Virus record (IMG/VR): IMGVR_UViG_3300028025_000988
Location: 1 to 39,331 of that record
Strand: one strand, 5' to 3'
Source: a virus
Length of the DNA: 39,331 nt
Shown: positions 9,721 through 17,366 of the stretch, piece after piece
Layout: each line of letters begins with the position of its first letter
Position numbering within the stretch: position 1 is the stretch's first letter
Position numbers and translations under genes: made by a program
Notes under the pieces: model-generated
The model's database searches: none
What the model was told of the DNA's origin: nothing
The model's input: the letters and a program-made list of their open reading frames with translations, nothing else

Positions 9721-10454
9721 TGACCGAGAAAAAAGGCGGGGCTTTAGATGTATTAAAGTCAAGTAGAGGAAGTTCTACTAGCGTTAAGGGTAAAGTATAT
9801 TTAAATACTCCAGGCGGAACCTCAACTATCACATTAAAAAGAGGCGGCAAGAAAATAACTTCTCCAATCGAAGGTGCTGGTGCAGTAACCGTAACAGATG
9901 CAAAGAAGAGATACTTTGAAGACCCTGCTGTTCAGTCAGGATGGTTATCTACCCTAAGTAAAAATGGATTTGGTGATGTATCTCCTGCAAAGGGACAGGC
10001 ATTATATGAGATGGCTGTTGATGGTGCTAGTAAATTTTACTCACAATCTGGTGGCACACAAAAGATAACACCTGAACAATATGTACAATGGTATGCTAAA
10101 GACCAAGGAATACTTGGTGGTGGTGGTCCATCTGTGTCAGTACAGAAATACTTATTCCAACCCGAAGAAATACAGTCTTTAATTGATGGTACTCTTAAAG
10201 GAGTATTAGGACGCAAGGCTACACAGGCTGAGAGCAAAGAGTTCTACACCGCTATCCAGGATATGATTGATAAGGGAACCGTTACTACAACCAAGAAGGT
10301 GGGCGGTAAAACTATTACTGAAATCAAACCTGGTTATAGTAAGGAAAAAGCAGAGGCTCTGATTACTGAAAGAGTTAAAGCCCAGTCACCACAAGACTAT
10401 GAAGAAGCGCAAAGTTTAGGCTTTGCTGACTTCTTAGGAAAGTTGAAGGGCTAA
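9720..10454 (+). CDS. Putative internal virion protein, unknown
   Basis: A 244-residue protein starting at GTG that shares its first base with the preceding stop codon (TAGTG), so translation is coupled to the giant protein. The N-terminal 60 residues are basic and Gly/Ser-rich; the remainder is helical, with FQPEEIQSLIDGTLKGVLGR around 142-161 resembling a structural repeat seen in virion proteins. No enzymatic motif is recognised. Its position within the 5041-12778 block argues for a packaged or ejected virion protein. Confidence 0.7.
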   Translation: MTEKKGGALDVLKSSRGSSTSVKGKVYLNTPGGTSTITLKRGGKKITSPIEGAGAVTVTDAKKRYFEDPAVQSGWLSTLSKNGFGDVSPAKGQALYEMAVDGASKFYSQSGGTQKITPEQYVQWYAKDQGILGGGGPSVSVQKYLFQPEEIQSLIDGTLKGVLGRKATQAESKEFYTAIQDMIDKGTVTTTKKVGGKTITEIKPGYSKEKAEALITERVKAQSPQDYEEAQSLGFADFLGKLKG

Positions 10455-10455
10455 T

Positions 10456-11289
10456 ATGGCAGAATCAGTAGCAACAGCATACGGTATTACTGCCGATTTA
10501 ATTAGAGCATTCCCAGAACTTCAAAAGGTTTATGACCTATACAAAGCAGGAGATACTACTCAGGCTGAATTAGAGTACTATAAGACTAGTTATTATAGAA
10601 ACCTTACTACAACATCTAAGAATAGAGCACAACAAAAAGCCTCACAACCTGGCGTTTACAATCAGGGACTAGAGACATTTAAGTTAGAACAACGTAGACG
10701 TTTAATTACTAAAGGTATTAATCTAGATGAGGCTACCTTTAACTCTATAATGCAGGGTGCTTACGATAAAGGTCTTGATGATAATCAAATAGACCTACAG
10801 GCATTAAGTAAGTTTAAGGGTACTGTTGGTGGAGAAACCCTAGGTAGAGTTCAAACCCTAGAAGAGTATGCCAAATCATTTGGTATGTCTTACTCACCAA
10901 CCACGTTAAACTCCTGGTCTCAAGGTTTAGTTTCTGGAACAAATACTATATTTGATATACAAGAAAAGATTCGTAGAGATTCAGCCAGTGCATACCCTGT
11001 ATTTGCAGATGATATTAATAAGGGAACTAGCGTAGATGCACTTGCATCCGCATATAAAAACTCTATGGCTACTATATTAGAAATAGATGCAGATACTATA
11101 TCTTACAACGACCCTACATTCCGTAGAGCATTACAGTATATAGGTCCAGATGGTAAGCCTGCAGTTAAACCTATATGGCAATTTGAAGCAGAGTTACGCC
11201 AAGACCCTCGTTGGGATTTAACAGACAATGCTAGGGCTACTGTTGATTCGCTATCATTAAAAGTCCTTCGTGATTATGGAGTAGCATAA
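10456..11289 (+). CDS. Putative internal virion protein, unknown
   Basis: A 277-residue, mainly helical, fairly hydrophilic protein, one base downstream of the previous stop and one base upstream of the next start. The sequence is rich in Tyr, Asp and Thr with no transmembrane segment and no motif I can name. It belongs to the compact four-gene block (5041-12778) interpreted as internal or ejection proteins. Coding is supported by tight packing and codon use matching the neighbours. Confidence 0.7.
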   Translation: MAESVATAYGITADLIRAFPELQKVYDLYKAGDTTQAELEYYKTSYYRNLTTTSKNRAQQKASQPGVYNQGLETFKLEQRRRLITKGINLDEATFNSIMQGAYDKGLDDNQIDLQALSKFKGTVGGETLGRVQTLEEYAKSFGMSYSPTTLNSWSQGLVSGTNTIFDIQEKIRRDSASAYPVFADDINKGTSVDALASAYKNSMATILEIDADTISYNDPTFRRALQYIGPDGKPAVKPIWQFEAELRQDPRWDLTDNARATVDSLSLKVLRDYGVA

Positions 11290-11290
11290 T

Positions 11291-12778
11291 ATGGCAACAC
11301 CTAAAGTTCCTATTGCTAGTACAACTAAGGTTACATCAGGTCAAACAATATCTGGTATTGCAGCAAAAGCAGGAGTAAGCGTTGCTGCTATTGCAGCCGC
11401 TAACCCACAGATTACAAACCTAAATAAAATTAATGTTGGACAAACAATTAAAATTCCAGTTGTTAATACAACAGTTAAGACTGCAGGTTCTACCTATGCT
11501 GGTGGAGTAACTGGCGGAGCAAATCCTTTTGCGTCTGGTTCTACTGTCAGTGCAGCCAAACTTGAAACAATTTCCAATGCAGCAGGTATTGCTCCAGTAA
11601 CACCGTCTACAACACCTAGTGGAACCCCATTTGGTCAAGCAGATAGTGCAGCGGGAAGAGCGGCAGCGGATGCAGAGGCTGAGCGTTTAAGATTGCTAGC
11701 AGAGCAAGAAAGACTGCGAAAAGAAGCAGAAGAAAAACTAAGACTAGCCCTAGAAGAATTAGAAAGAGCAAGATTAGCAGCAGCCGCAGCAGCGGCAGCC
11801 AATGATGCAAATGCATTAGCGGCAGCGCAAGCAGCGCTAGCAGCAGCACAAGCGGCAGCAAACTCAGCAGCGACAACACAGACAGCGCAAACTACATCTC
11901 AAGATGCAGCAGTAATAGCAGCAGCAAATGCTGCAGCAGAAGCCGAAAAGGTTGCAGCCCAGCGTGAGTCTGTTGGTAAGATTATAGCAGATAGATTTGC
12001 TCAATATGGATTATCATCACTTGGAACCAAAGTATTAGACCTTGCTCGTAAAGGATATACTGAAGCAACTATTACTTTAGAGTTACAGAATACTGATGAG
12101 TATAAGGCTAGGTTTGCTGCCAATGCTGAGAGACAGAAAAAAGGTTTATCAGTTTTAAGTCCAGCAGAATACCTAAGCGTAGAAGATGCATATCGTCAAA
12201 CACTTAGAGCCTATGGATTAAAGCAATTTGATAACGATACATATGTTCGTCAATTCATTTCCAACGATGTGTCTCCATCAGAGTTATCTACTCGTGTAAT
12301 TACAGCAGTTCAGAGAGTTCAGAATGCTGACCCAGCAATTGCTAGAACACTACGTGATTACTATGGTATTGGTAGTGCTGATATGGTTGCCTATGTTCTT
12401 GACCCTAATGAGCAATTACCTAAGATTCAACGTCAAGTTGCAGCAGCAGAGATTGGTGCAGCAGCAAGACTACAAGGTCTTGAGGCTGGCGTATCTGTAT
12501 CAGAACAACTTGCAGCACAAGGTATTACTCAAGCAGAAGCACAAAAGGGATACGCAACTATTGCGGATATCCTACCTACTGCAGAGAAGTTAAGTTCTAT
12601 CTACGGAAATCAATTAGATAGATACGGCCAAGGAGAAGCAGAACAAGAAGTATTTAATACTTTGGCATCTGCTCAACGTAAGCGTAAAGCGCTTATTGAA
12701 AGAGAGACTAGTGCATTTGGTGGTAGGTCTGGAACATCCAGAGCATCACTTTCAACTGGACTAGGCGGACAAATATAG
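11291..12778 (+). CDS. LysM-domain virion protein with Ala-rich coiled coil
   Basis: A 495-residue protein with a LysM peptidoglycan-binding domain at about 12-56 (VTSGQTISGIAAKAGVSV, then NPQI and INVGQTIKIP). A Ser/Thr linker follows, then a long Ala/Glu/Arg-rich coiled coil at about 120-225 and a helical C-terminal half. LysM domains bind the N-acetylglucosamine of cell walls, so this protein may contact host peptidoglycan during DNA entry. No cell-wall hydrolase domain accompanies it, so it would bind rather than cut. Last gene of the internal-protein block, followed by a 121-base gap. Confidence 0.75.
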   Translation: MATPKVPIASTTKVTSGQTISGIAAKAGVSVAAIAAANPQITNLNKINVGQTIKIPVVNTTVKTAGSTYAGGVTGGANPFASGSTVSAAKLETISNAAGIAPVTPSTTPSGTPFGQADSAAGRAAADAEAERLRLLAEQERLRKEAEEKLRLALEELERARLAAAAAAAANDANALAAAQAALAAAQAAANSAATTQTAQTTSQDAAVIAAANAAAEAEKVAAQRESVGKIIADRFAQYGLSSLGTKVLDLARKGYTEATITLELQNTDEYKARFAANAERQKKGLSVLSPAEYLSVEDAYRQTLRAYGLKQFDNDTYVRQFISNDVSPSELSTRVITAVQRVQNADPAIARTLRDYYGIGSADMVAYVLDPNEQLPKIQRQVAAAEIGAAARLQGLEAGVSVSEQLAAQGITQAEAQKGYATIADILPTAEKLSSIYGNQLDRYGQGEAEQEVFNTLASAQRKRKALIERETSAFGGRSGTSRASLSTGLGGQI

Positions 12779-12899
12779 AATCCTGACATGGACCTATCGG
12801 CCCCATGCAGCGTATAAGACCGAGAGCAAGAGCCAACCAATTTCCCCGAATTGACTTGAGGCTTGCGACTAACAACGAATAGAAGGGTGGATAGTTGCT
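12779..12899 (+). promoter_or_regulatory. Gap before the scaffold gene; possible promoter or leader
   Basis: This 121-base gap is one of the few in the late operon and precedes the scaffold and capsid genes, which need high expression. TTGACT occurs at 12851-12856, identical to the -35 of the leftward promoters, but 17 bases later there is only AACGAA, not a good -10. CATGG...CCATG can form a weak hairpin near 12788-12806. A promoter is possible but unproven. Confidence 0.25.
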
Positions 12900-13388
12900 A
12901 TGAGCAACAACTACTGGGAAGACGAAGACGAAGACCTAGATACCGACCAAGGATTTTCTGGTGATGGTAGTGACTTAATTAAGAAACTACGTAAAGCCAA
13001 GAGAGCCGACGAGAAGCGTATTAAGGAACTCACTGAGCAACTTGAGGGATTATCCAAAGTGCAGCGTGAGCGAACTGTCAAAGAAGTCCTAGAAAAGAAG
13101 GGCGTAAACGCTAAGGCTGCACGCTTAATTCTTAAGGACATTGATGATGTTAACGAGGAGTCAGTTTCTAATTGGCTCGATGATAACGCAGATTTGTTTG
13201 GAATACAGGTGCAGGAAAATGAGCCTAAGATGGGAGAACAAGACCGTGCTGCTCTAAGACAGCAGGATGTTCTAACACAGGCCGCGTTCACTCCTGACAG
13301 AATGGAAGAAATCAATTCAAGAATAGACAATGCAGATTCTATGGATGCATTGCTAGATGTTCTCCGTTCACAACAACAACAATCATAG
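12900..13388 (+). CDS. Capsid scaffolding protein
   Basis: A 162-residue protein immediately before the major capsid gene. The N-terminus is very acidic (YWEDEDEDLDTD). It is followed by a charged coiled coil (about 24-62), a GVNAKAARLIL segment and an acidic helix (SNWLDDNADLFG). This order is typical of siphovirus-type scaffolds, which template procapsid assembly and then exit. The C-terminus is Gln-rich. If the Ntn hydrolase at 4011 is a maturation protease, this protein is a natural substrate candidate; that is inference. Confidence 0.85.
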   Translation: MSNNYWEDEDEDLDTDQGFSGDGSDLIKKLRKAKRADEKRIKELTEQLEGLSKVQRERTVKEVLEKKGVNAKAARLILKDIDDVNEESVSNWLDDNADLFGIQVQENEPKMGEQDRAALRQQDVLTQAAFTPDRMEEINSRIDNADSMDALLDVLRSQQQQS

Positions 13389-13411
13389 TTTCTAGTCACT
13401 GGAGGTGACGA

Positions 13412-14359
13412 ATGGCATATGTATCAACAGCCTCTGACAATCTCGGAGGAACCGCTGGTGGTGCTGGTCTAGTACAGAAGGCGTATGACCGTCTTCTAGA
13501 ATTCGCTCTCCGCTCTGAACCACTAATTCGTTCAGTCGCAGATAAGCGCCCAGCCCGTCAAGCAATCCCTGGCTCAACCGTTGTTCTACAACGTTATGTT
13601 GACCTTTCAGCAGCAACAACTGCTCTAACAGAAACAACTGACCCAGATGCAGTAGCAATGTCAACGCCAACATCAGTAACCATTACTCTTGCAGAGTACG
13701 GTAACTCAGTGTTGGTAACACGTGCATTAGAGTTATTCTCTCTTGCAGATGTTGACCCTGCAATCGCAAACATTATCGCTTACAACCTAGCAGATTCTAT
13801 CGACGCTGTAGCAATGACAACATTGCGTGGCGGTTCAAACGTAATCTACTCAGGTTCAACAGCAACATCAACTGCAACTGTAACAGCAGCCGCAACACTA
13901 TCTTCAGCAAACATCCGTAGGGCTGTAGCGAAGTTACGTGCTAACAAGGCTAATGGTCGCAAGGGTTCACTATACTGGGCTGGAGTACACCCAGAGGTAT
14001 CCCACGACCTACGTGCTGAGACAGGTTCAGCAGGATGGTTACTTCCTAACCAATACGGTTCTTCACAAGACCGAATTTGGGCAGGAGAAATTGGAACATA
14101 CGAAGGTGCATACTTCGTAGAGTCTCCACGTCTGTACACAGCAACTGACGGTTCTTCATCTGCAAAGGTGTACCGCACAATTATTGCTGGACAACAGGCA
14201 TTGGCTGAGGCAGTTGCCGAAGAGCCACATGTAGTTATCGGACCAGTCGTTGACCGCTTGATGCGTCATCGTCCAATGGGCTGGTACGGAGTTCTAGGTT
14301 TCGCACGTTACCGTGAAGAAGCACTATTCCGTATTGAGTCAGGTTCATCAATCGCTTAG
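13412..14359 (+). CDS. Major capsid protein (HK97-fold, by inference)
   Basis: A 315-residue protein right after the scaffold gene, with the strongest ribosome site in the window (GGAGGTGA at 13401-13408), as expected for the most abundant virion protein. The N-terminal arm is followed by a helix (DRLLEFALRSEPLIRSVADK), the beta-rich ITLAEYGNSVLVTRALELFS region, and a C-terminal VIGPVVDRLMRHRPMGWYGV segment typical of phage capsid proteins. Codon use is more biased than in neighbouring genes. The HK97 fold is known for this class of protein, not read directly from the sequence. Confidence 0.9.
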   Translation: MAYVSTASDNLGGTAGGAGLVQKAYDRLLEFALRSEPLIRSVADKRPARQAIPGSTVVLQRYVDLSAATTALTETTDPDAVAMSTPTSVTITLAEYGNSVLVTRALELFSLADVDPAIANIIAYNLADSIDAVAMTTLRGGSNVIYSGSTATSTATVTAAATLSSANIRRAVAKLRANKANGRKGSLYWAGVHPEVSHDLRAETGSAGWLLPNQYGSSQDRIWAGEIGTYEGAYFVESPRLYTATDGSSSAKVYRTIIAGQQALAEAVAEEPHVVIGPVVDRLMRHRPMGWYGVLGFARYREEALFRIESGSSIA

Positions 14360-14373
14360 TTGATTGACGGCTT

Positions 14374-14399
14374 AGCAGGGAGCACACGTGTTTCCTGCT
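14374..14399 (+). terminator. Hairpin after the capsid gene, possible attenuator
   Basis: AGCAGG (14374-14379) pairs with CCTGCT (14394-14399), and the loop contains the palindrome ACACGTGT. No T run follows, so it is a poor intrinsic terminator. It may act as an mRNA-stabilising 3' structure or partial attenuator that sets capsid expression above that of downstream genes. Confidence 0.35.
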
Positions 14400-14425
14400 T
14401 GGCAGTAAGTTCATTAAGGAGAATA

Positions 14426-14695
14426 ATGACAGATTATATTTTTACAACACCAGTTGTTGAAGAGGGACCTATAGGTAAGCATCGTCTATTTTATTTCTAT
14501 AAAATGGATAGAGGCATAAGTATAGTAAAGAATAGCGGAACTTACTCTAAAGTAAGATTTCCACTAGATGAATCTGTTGCTGACTATGATGAGTTTTATC
14601 TAGGTGGGCATAAACATATAGTAGATGACGTTACAAAATCAGCACTTATTGCATCTGGATTAGGAATAACAGAGGCTAATTTTACACTAGCATAA
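14426..14695 (+). CDS. Small head-proximal protein, unknown
   Basis: An 89-residue protein. The start at 14426 is chosen because AAGGAG lies at 14416-14421; upstream in-frame codons run through the intergenic hairpin. The sequence (MTDYIFTTPVVEEGPIG...) is beta-rich with several aromatic residues, and its position just after the capsid gene suits a head-decoration, stopper or connector protein. No family recognised with certainty. Confidence 0.7.
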   Translation: MTDYIFTTPVVEEGPIGKHRLFYFYKMDRGISIVKNSGTYSKVRFPLDESVADYDEFYLGGHKHIVDDVTKSALIASGLGITEANFTLA

Positions 14696-14704
14696 GGGAC
14701 GAAT

Positions 14705-15016
14705 ATGGCGTATCACTGGCAAGACCATCCTGTAGAAGTCGAAGGATGCTTTGGATGTAAGGTAATAAATCTTCAAGTAAATGCAGGAGATGCTAAAAGA
14801 GATATTCCAGATAAAAAATGGAATGCAGAATTGCAGGCTTATCGAGATGCAAGAGCACAGGGTATTCAACCAGCAGGTACAACTATGCGTCATGTAGAAG
14901 AAGCGCACAAAGCATCAGAGATTTTAGGCAAAGCGTATAATGCGGACACTATGCCTAAGACGAAAGATATCACACCAAAAGCCGCAGCCGTAATGAAAGA
15001 GATAGGACAAATCTAA
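14705..15016 (+). CDS. Conserved small protein with a CxxC, unknown
   Basis: A 103-residue protein starting MAYHWQDHPVEVEGCFGCKV. The GCFGCK pair could bind metal, and the remainder is a charged helical region. It is preceded by AGGGACGAAT and its stop overlaps the next ATG (TAATG). Similar short CxxC proteins occur near capsid genes of actinophages as far as I recall, but no function is established. It leads the cassette of tiny basic proteins. Confidence 0.7.
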   Translation: MAYHWQDHPVEVEGCFGCKVINLQVNAGDAKRDIPDKKWNAELQAYRDARAQGIQPAGTTMRHVEEAHKASEILGKAYNADTMPKTKDITPKAAAVMKEIGQI

Positions 15017-15138
15017 TGCCAAAAGTAGGAAAAATGGAATTCCCTTACACTCCAAAAGGTAAGGCTATGGCCAAGAAAGCAGCAAAGAAAGCCGCTGCTA
15101 AGAAAATGGTTATGAAAAAAATGGGTAAGAAGAAGTAA
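15016..15138 (+). CDS. 40-residue Lys-rich protein
   Basis: A 40-residue ORF beginning MPKVGKMEFPYTPKGKAMAK and continuing with alternating Lys/Ala and a KKMGKKK end. It is coupled to the gene before (TAATG overlap) and the next gene starts one base after its stop. Extremely basic, with no acidic residues except one Glu. Likely a DNA- or RNA-binding peptide packaged with the genome, or a minor head component; function unknown. Confidence 0.7.
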   Translation: MPKVGKMEFPYTPKGKAMAKKAAKKAAAKKMVMKKMGKKK

Positions 15139-15139
15139 C

Positions 15140-15334
15140 ATGAATAACCCTAAGGCTAAAATATTAAAAGGCCAAGCGGCTATTAAAGAGTTTCAAAAAC
15201 AAATATCTCCTCAAGGTATGGCTGCAGCAGAGGCTGCCGCTAAAAGAGCACTAGAACAAAGATACCCAGGAATGTTTAATAGTATACCTGAAAAGCGTAC
15301 AACCGCTGGCGTAAAAAAGAGTATGGTAAAATGA
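15140..15334 (+). CDS. Small basic protein, unknown
   Basis: A 64-residue protein (MNNPKAKILKGQAAIKEFQK...) with an Ala/Lys/Glu amphipathic helix in the middle and a KKSMVK end. Its stop overlaps the next start as ATGA. No SD as strong as the capsid gene's is seen, so translational coupling to the preceding ORF is likely. Second member of the basic-protein cassette. Confidence 0.7.
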   Translation: MNNPKAKILKGQAAIKEFQKQISPQGMAAAEAAAKRALEQRYPGMFNSIPEKRTTAGVKKSMVK

Positions 15335-15486
15335 AAAAGACAAAAGCCCAAAAGAAAATCTCTAAGGTAATGAAAGAGTTCAAGGCTGGCGAACTTAATG
15401 TTGGCAAGTCTAAGAAGAAGGTAAAGTCTAAGAAGCAGGCAATTGCTATTGCCCTATCTCAGGCTGGTAAGTCAAGGAAGAAGTAA
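15331..15486 (+). CDS. DUF6496-like small basic protein
   Basis: A 51-residue protein whose core KVMKEFKAGELNVGKSKKKV followed by KSKKQAIAIALSQAG matches the pattern I recall for DUF6496, a short Lys-rich family of unknown function in bacteria and phages. The start overlaps the previous stop (ATGA) and the stop overlaps the next start (TAATG). Likely nucleic-acid binding from composition only. Confidence 0.75.
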   Translation: MKKTKAQKKISKVMKEFKAGELNVGKSKKKVKSKKQAIAIALSQAGKSRKK

Positions 15487-15629
15487 TGTCGTCGGGTCAA
15501 CGTAAGCGTCATGACGGTTGGAATAAATCAATTATGCGAGATGGTGTAGTTGTTATTCTTCGTAAGGATGGGCGCGAAAAGATGCGCCTTGACCCTAAGA
15601 CAAAAGAACAATTAAAGGGGACTAAGTGA
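15486..15629 (+). CDS. 47-residue basic protein, unknown
   Basis: MSSGQRKRHDGWNKSIMRDG, then a short beta-like hydrophobic stretch (VVVILRKDGR) and a charged tail. It is coupled by TAATG to the previous gene and overlaps the following GTG start by four bases. Less purely Lys-rich than its neighbours and probably a small folded domain. No family recognised. Confidence 0.7.
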   Translation: MSSGQRKRHDGWNKSIMRDGVVVILRKDGREKMRLDPKTKEQLKGTK

Positions 15630-15808
15630 AAAAGAAAACAAAGTCTAAGGTCAATGCTGCTGGTAATTATACTAAGCCTAAGATGAGGGCTAAGTTGTTC
15701 AAGAAGATTAAGGCTGGTTCTAAGGGTGGAGACCCTGGAGAATGGTCAGCCCGCAAAGCACAACTACTTGCAGTTCAGTATAAGAAAGTAGGCGGAGGCT
15801 ACAAATAA
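15626..15808 (+). CDS. Conserved phage small basic protein
   Basis: A 60-residue protein, GTG start overlapping the preceding stop. The motif pattern KKKTKSKVNAAGNYTKP, KAGSKGGDPGEWSARKAQLL and a KKVGGGYK end is one I recognise from many unrelated phages near structural genes, without an assigned function. The strong conservation of Gly and Trp suggests a defined fold. Possibly a minor head or DNA-binding protein. Confidence 0.8.
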   Translation: MKKKTKSKVNAAGNYTKPKMRAKLFKKIKAGSKGGDPGEWSARKAQLLAVQYKKVGGGYK

Positions 15809-16050
15809 TGGCACTTGCTAAATCTCAAAAGTCTTTGAAAGACTGGACTAAACAAAAGTGGAAAACCTCTGATGGTAAACCATCTAAAGGTAAGAAGAGA
15901 TATCTACCTGAGGCTGCTTGGGCAGCATTAAGTCCTGCAGAGAAGGCAGCAACCAATAAGGCTAAGGCCGCTGGTAATGCTAAAGGAAAACAGTTCGTTA
16001 AACAACCAAAGAACATAGCAAAGAAAACCGCAAAGTATAGGGGCAAATAA
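15808..16050 (+). CDS. DUF5872-like basic protein
   Basis: An 80-residue protein with the pattern SLKDWTKQKWKTSDGKPS, RYLPEAAWAALSPAEKAAT and GKQFVKQPKNIAKKTAKYR, which matches what I recall of DUF5872, found in phages and large DNA viruses. Net charge is strongly positive. Starts within TAATG of the previous gene and ends in TAATG of the next. Likely a chromatin-like or virion-associated protein; function not established. Confidence 0.8.
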   Translation: MALAKSQKSLKDWTKQKWKTSDGKPSKGKKRYLPEAAWAALSPAEKAATNKAKAAGNAKGKQFVKQPKNIAKKTAKYRGK

Positions 16051-16331
16051 TGGCTGACTCAGTATTAAAAAGAATCGGAGTATCTGGTTACAATAAACCA
16101 AAGCGTACTCCTAATCATCCTAAGAAGTCACACGTAGTAGTGGCTAAGGTAGGAGATAAAGTAAAGACTATCAGATTTGGTGAGCAAGGTGCAAAGACTG
16201 CAGGTGCTCCTAAGGCTGGTGAATCAGACCGTATGAAAGCAAAACGTAAATCTTTTAAAGCAAGACACGGCAAAAATATTGCTAAAGGCAAAATGAGTGC
16301 AGCCTACTGGGCGGACAAGGTTAAGTGGTAA
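16050..16331 (+). CDS. Conserved phage small basic protein
   Basis: A 93-residue protein with VGDKVKTIRFGEQGAKTAGA and a C-terminal SFKARHGKNIAKGKMSAAYW then ADKVKW, a combination widespread in phages and usually left hypothetical. The end resembles the ARH...AYWA module of a small zinc-free basic domain. Last gene of the basic cassette; the next gene starts one base after its stop. Confidence 0.8.
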   Translation: MADSVLKRIGVSGYNKPKRTPNHPKKSHVVVAKVGDKVKTIRFGEQGAKTAGAPKAGESDRMKAKRKSFKARHGKNIAKGKMSAAYWADKVKW

Positions 16332-16332
16332 T

Positions 16333-17082
16333 ATGAGTACCAAGGGGACTAAAGATTCTGTAGCAGTTGTATGGTGTGACAATGGTATGGTAGATGGCAA
16401 GTTTATGCAAGGCGTAACAGATGTAATGTTAAAGTCTGGCGTAGAGTTTGCTACATCATTACGTAGCCAAGGAAACCAAATTGCTAGACAGCGACAAACA
16501 GTTATTGATTACTGGTATGATAAGACTGATTATGAATGGCTACTATGGGTAGATTCAGATGTAGTAATTAGTCCAGAAAAGTTTAGATTATTGTGGGATA
16601 ATAAGGATGCTAAAGAGCGCCCATTAGTTACTGGAGTATATTTTACTACAGACAATCCTGAGGAACCTTTGATGGTTCCAATGCCTACAGTATTTAGTTT
16701 TGTTAATGATGGAGATGGTGGCTTTGGATTATCCAGGGTACATCCACTACCTGAGAATCAACTGATTAAGGTAGATGCAGCAGGATTTGGATTTATTCTA
16801 ATGCACCGCAGCGTAGTTGAAAAGGTAAGAACCGTAGCACCAGATGGACAGGTGTTTATGGAAATGGGTAGAGGGACTAAGTTTATAGGCGAAGATATAT
16901 TCTTCTTTGCACTATGCGATAAGGCAGAGGTTCCGCTCTATTGCCATACTGGAGCCACTGCTCCACATATGAAACGATTTTCATTTGATGAACATTATTA
17001 TAAGGCATTTTTTGGTAAACCTAAAGAAGAGCCTAAGTCAAAACTTATCACCCCTGATAAAAAAATCATTACACCTAGATAG
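16333..17082 (+). CDS. Glycosyltransferase-like protein (GT-A fold)
   Basis: A 249-residue protein from ATG 16333, chosen because it follows the preceding stop by one base; an in-frame upstream start at 16297 would overlap the neighbour. An N-terminal nucleotide-binding-like part leads to WLLWVDSDVVIS with a D74-S75-D76 metal-binding DxD motif. A later GEDIFFFALCDKAEVPLYCH stretch (about 203-222) resembles the acceptor/base region of family 2-type glycosyltransferases. The C-terminal 25 residues are Lys/Pro-rich. Placement among virion genes suggests glycosylation of a capsid or tail protein, or modification of host surface sugars. Sugar donor cannot be read. Confidence 0.75.
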   Translation: MSTKGTKDSVAVVWCDNGMVDGKFMQGVTDVMLKSGVEFATSLRSQGNQIARQRQTVIDYWYDKTDYEWLLWVDSDVVISPEKFRLLWDNKDAKERPLVTGVYFTTDNPEEPLMVPMPTVFSFVNDGDGGFGLSRVHPLPENQLIKVDAAGFGFILMHRSVVEKVRTVAPDGQVFMEMGRGTKFIGEDIFFFALCDKAEVPLYCHTGATAPHMKRFSFDEHYYKAFFGKPKEEPKSKLITPDKKIITPR

Positions 17083-17090
17083 GATAAACA

Positions 17091-17366
17091 ATGCCAACAG
17101 GTACCGCTGGTAGCACACTATGTGCTGAATTAAATCGCCTAGCAAATGGTGGGACTTACCCTGCAATAACAGCATTTCTTGATGAACAAGGTGCTGCTAA
17201 TAAATGGGCTGGAACTACAGGTCAAGCAATAATTGGAGCCTTAAATAAAAAGGCAAGCGCTGGCAGAGCACCTTCTGCTTATAAAGATTTAAATGGTATC
17301 TGTAATGAACTTGCTGGAACTACTAACAAATCTGCGGTTGACGCATTAAGGACTATAGCCTCGTGA
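17091..17366 (+). CDS. Small head/tail-junction protein, unknown
   Basis: A 91-residue Ala/Gly-rich protein (MPTGTAGSTLCAELNRLANG...) with two similar halves: CAELNRLANG...AITAFLDEQG...WAGTTGQAIIGALN and CNELAGTTNKSAVDALRTIA, suggesting an internal duplication. Its stop overlaps the GTG of the connector candidate (GTGA). Position suggests a neck or virion-surface protein; I recognise no family. Confidence 0.7.
   Translation: MPTGTAGSTLCAELNRLANGGTYPAITAFLDEQGAANKWAGTTGQAIIGALNKKASAGRAPSAYKDLNGICNELAGTTNKSAVDALRTIAS

Noticed and set aside
12851-12882. TTGACT as a strong plus-strand promoter before the scaffold gene
   Set aside because: No acceptable -10 at 16-19 bases; kept only as a low-confidence regulatory note.
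12911-13399. 162-codon open frame antisense to the scaffold gene
   Set aside because: Exact shadow of the scaffold codons; Ser/Cys-rich translation, no ribosome site, and the scaffold is well supported by context.
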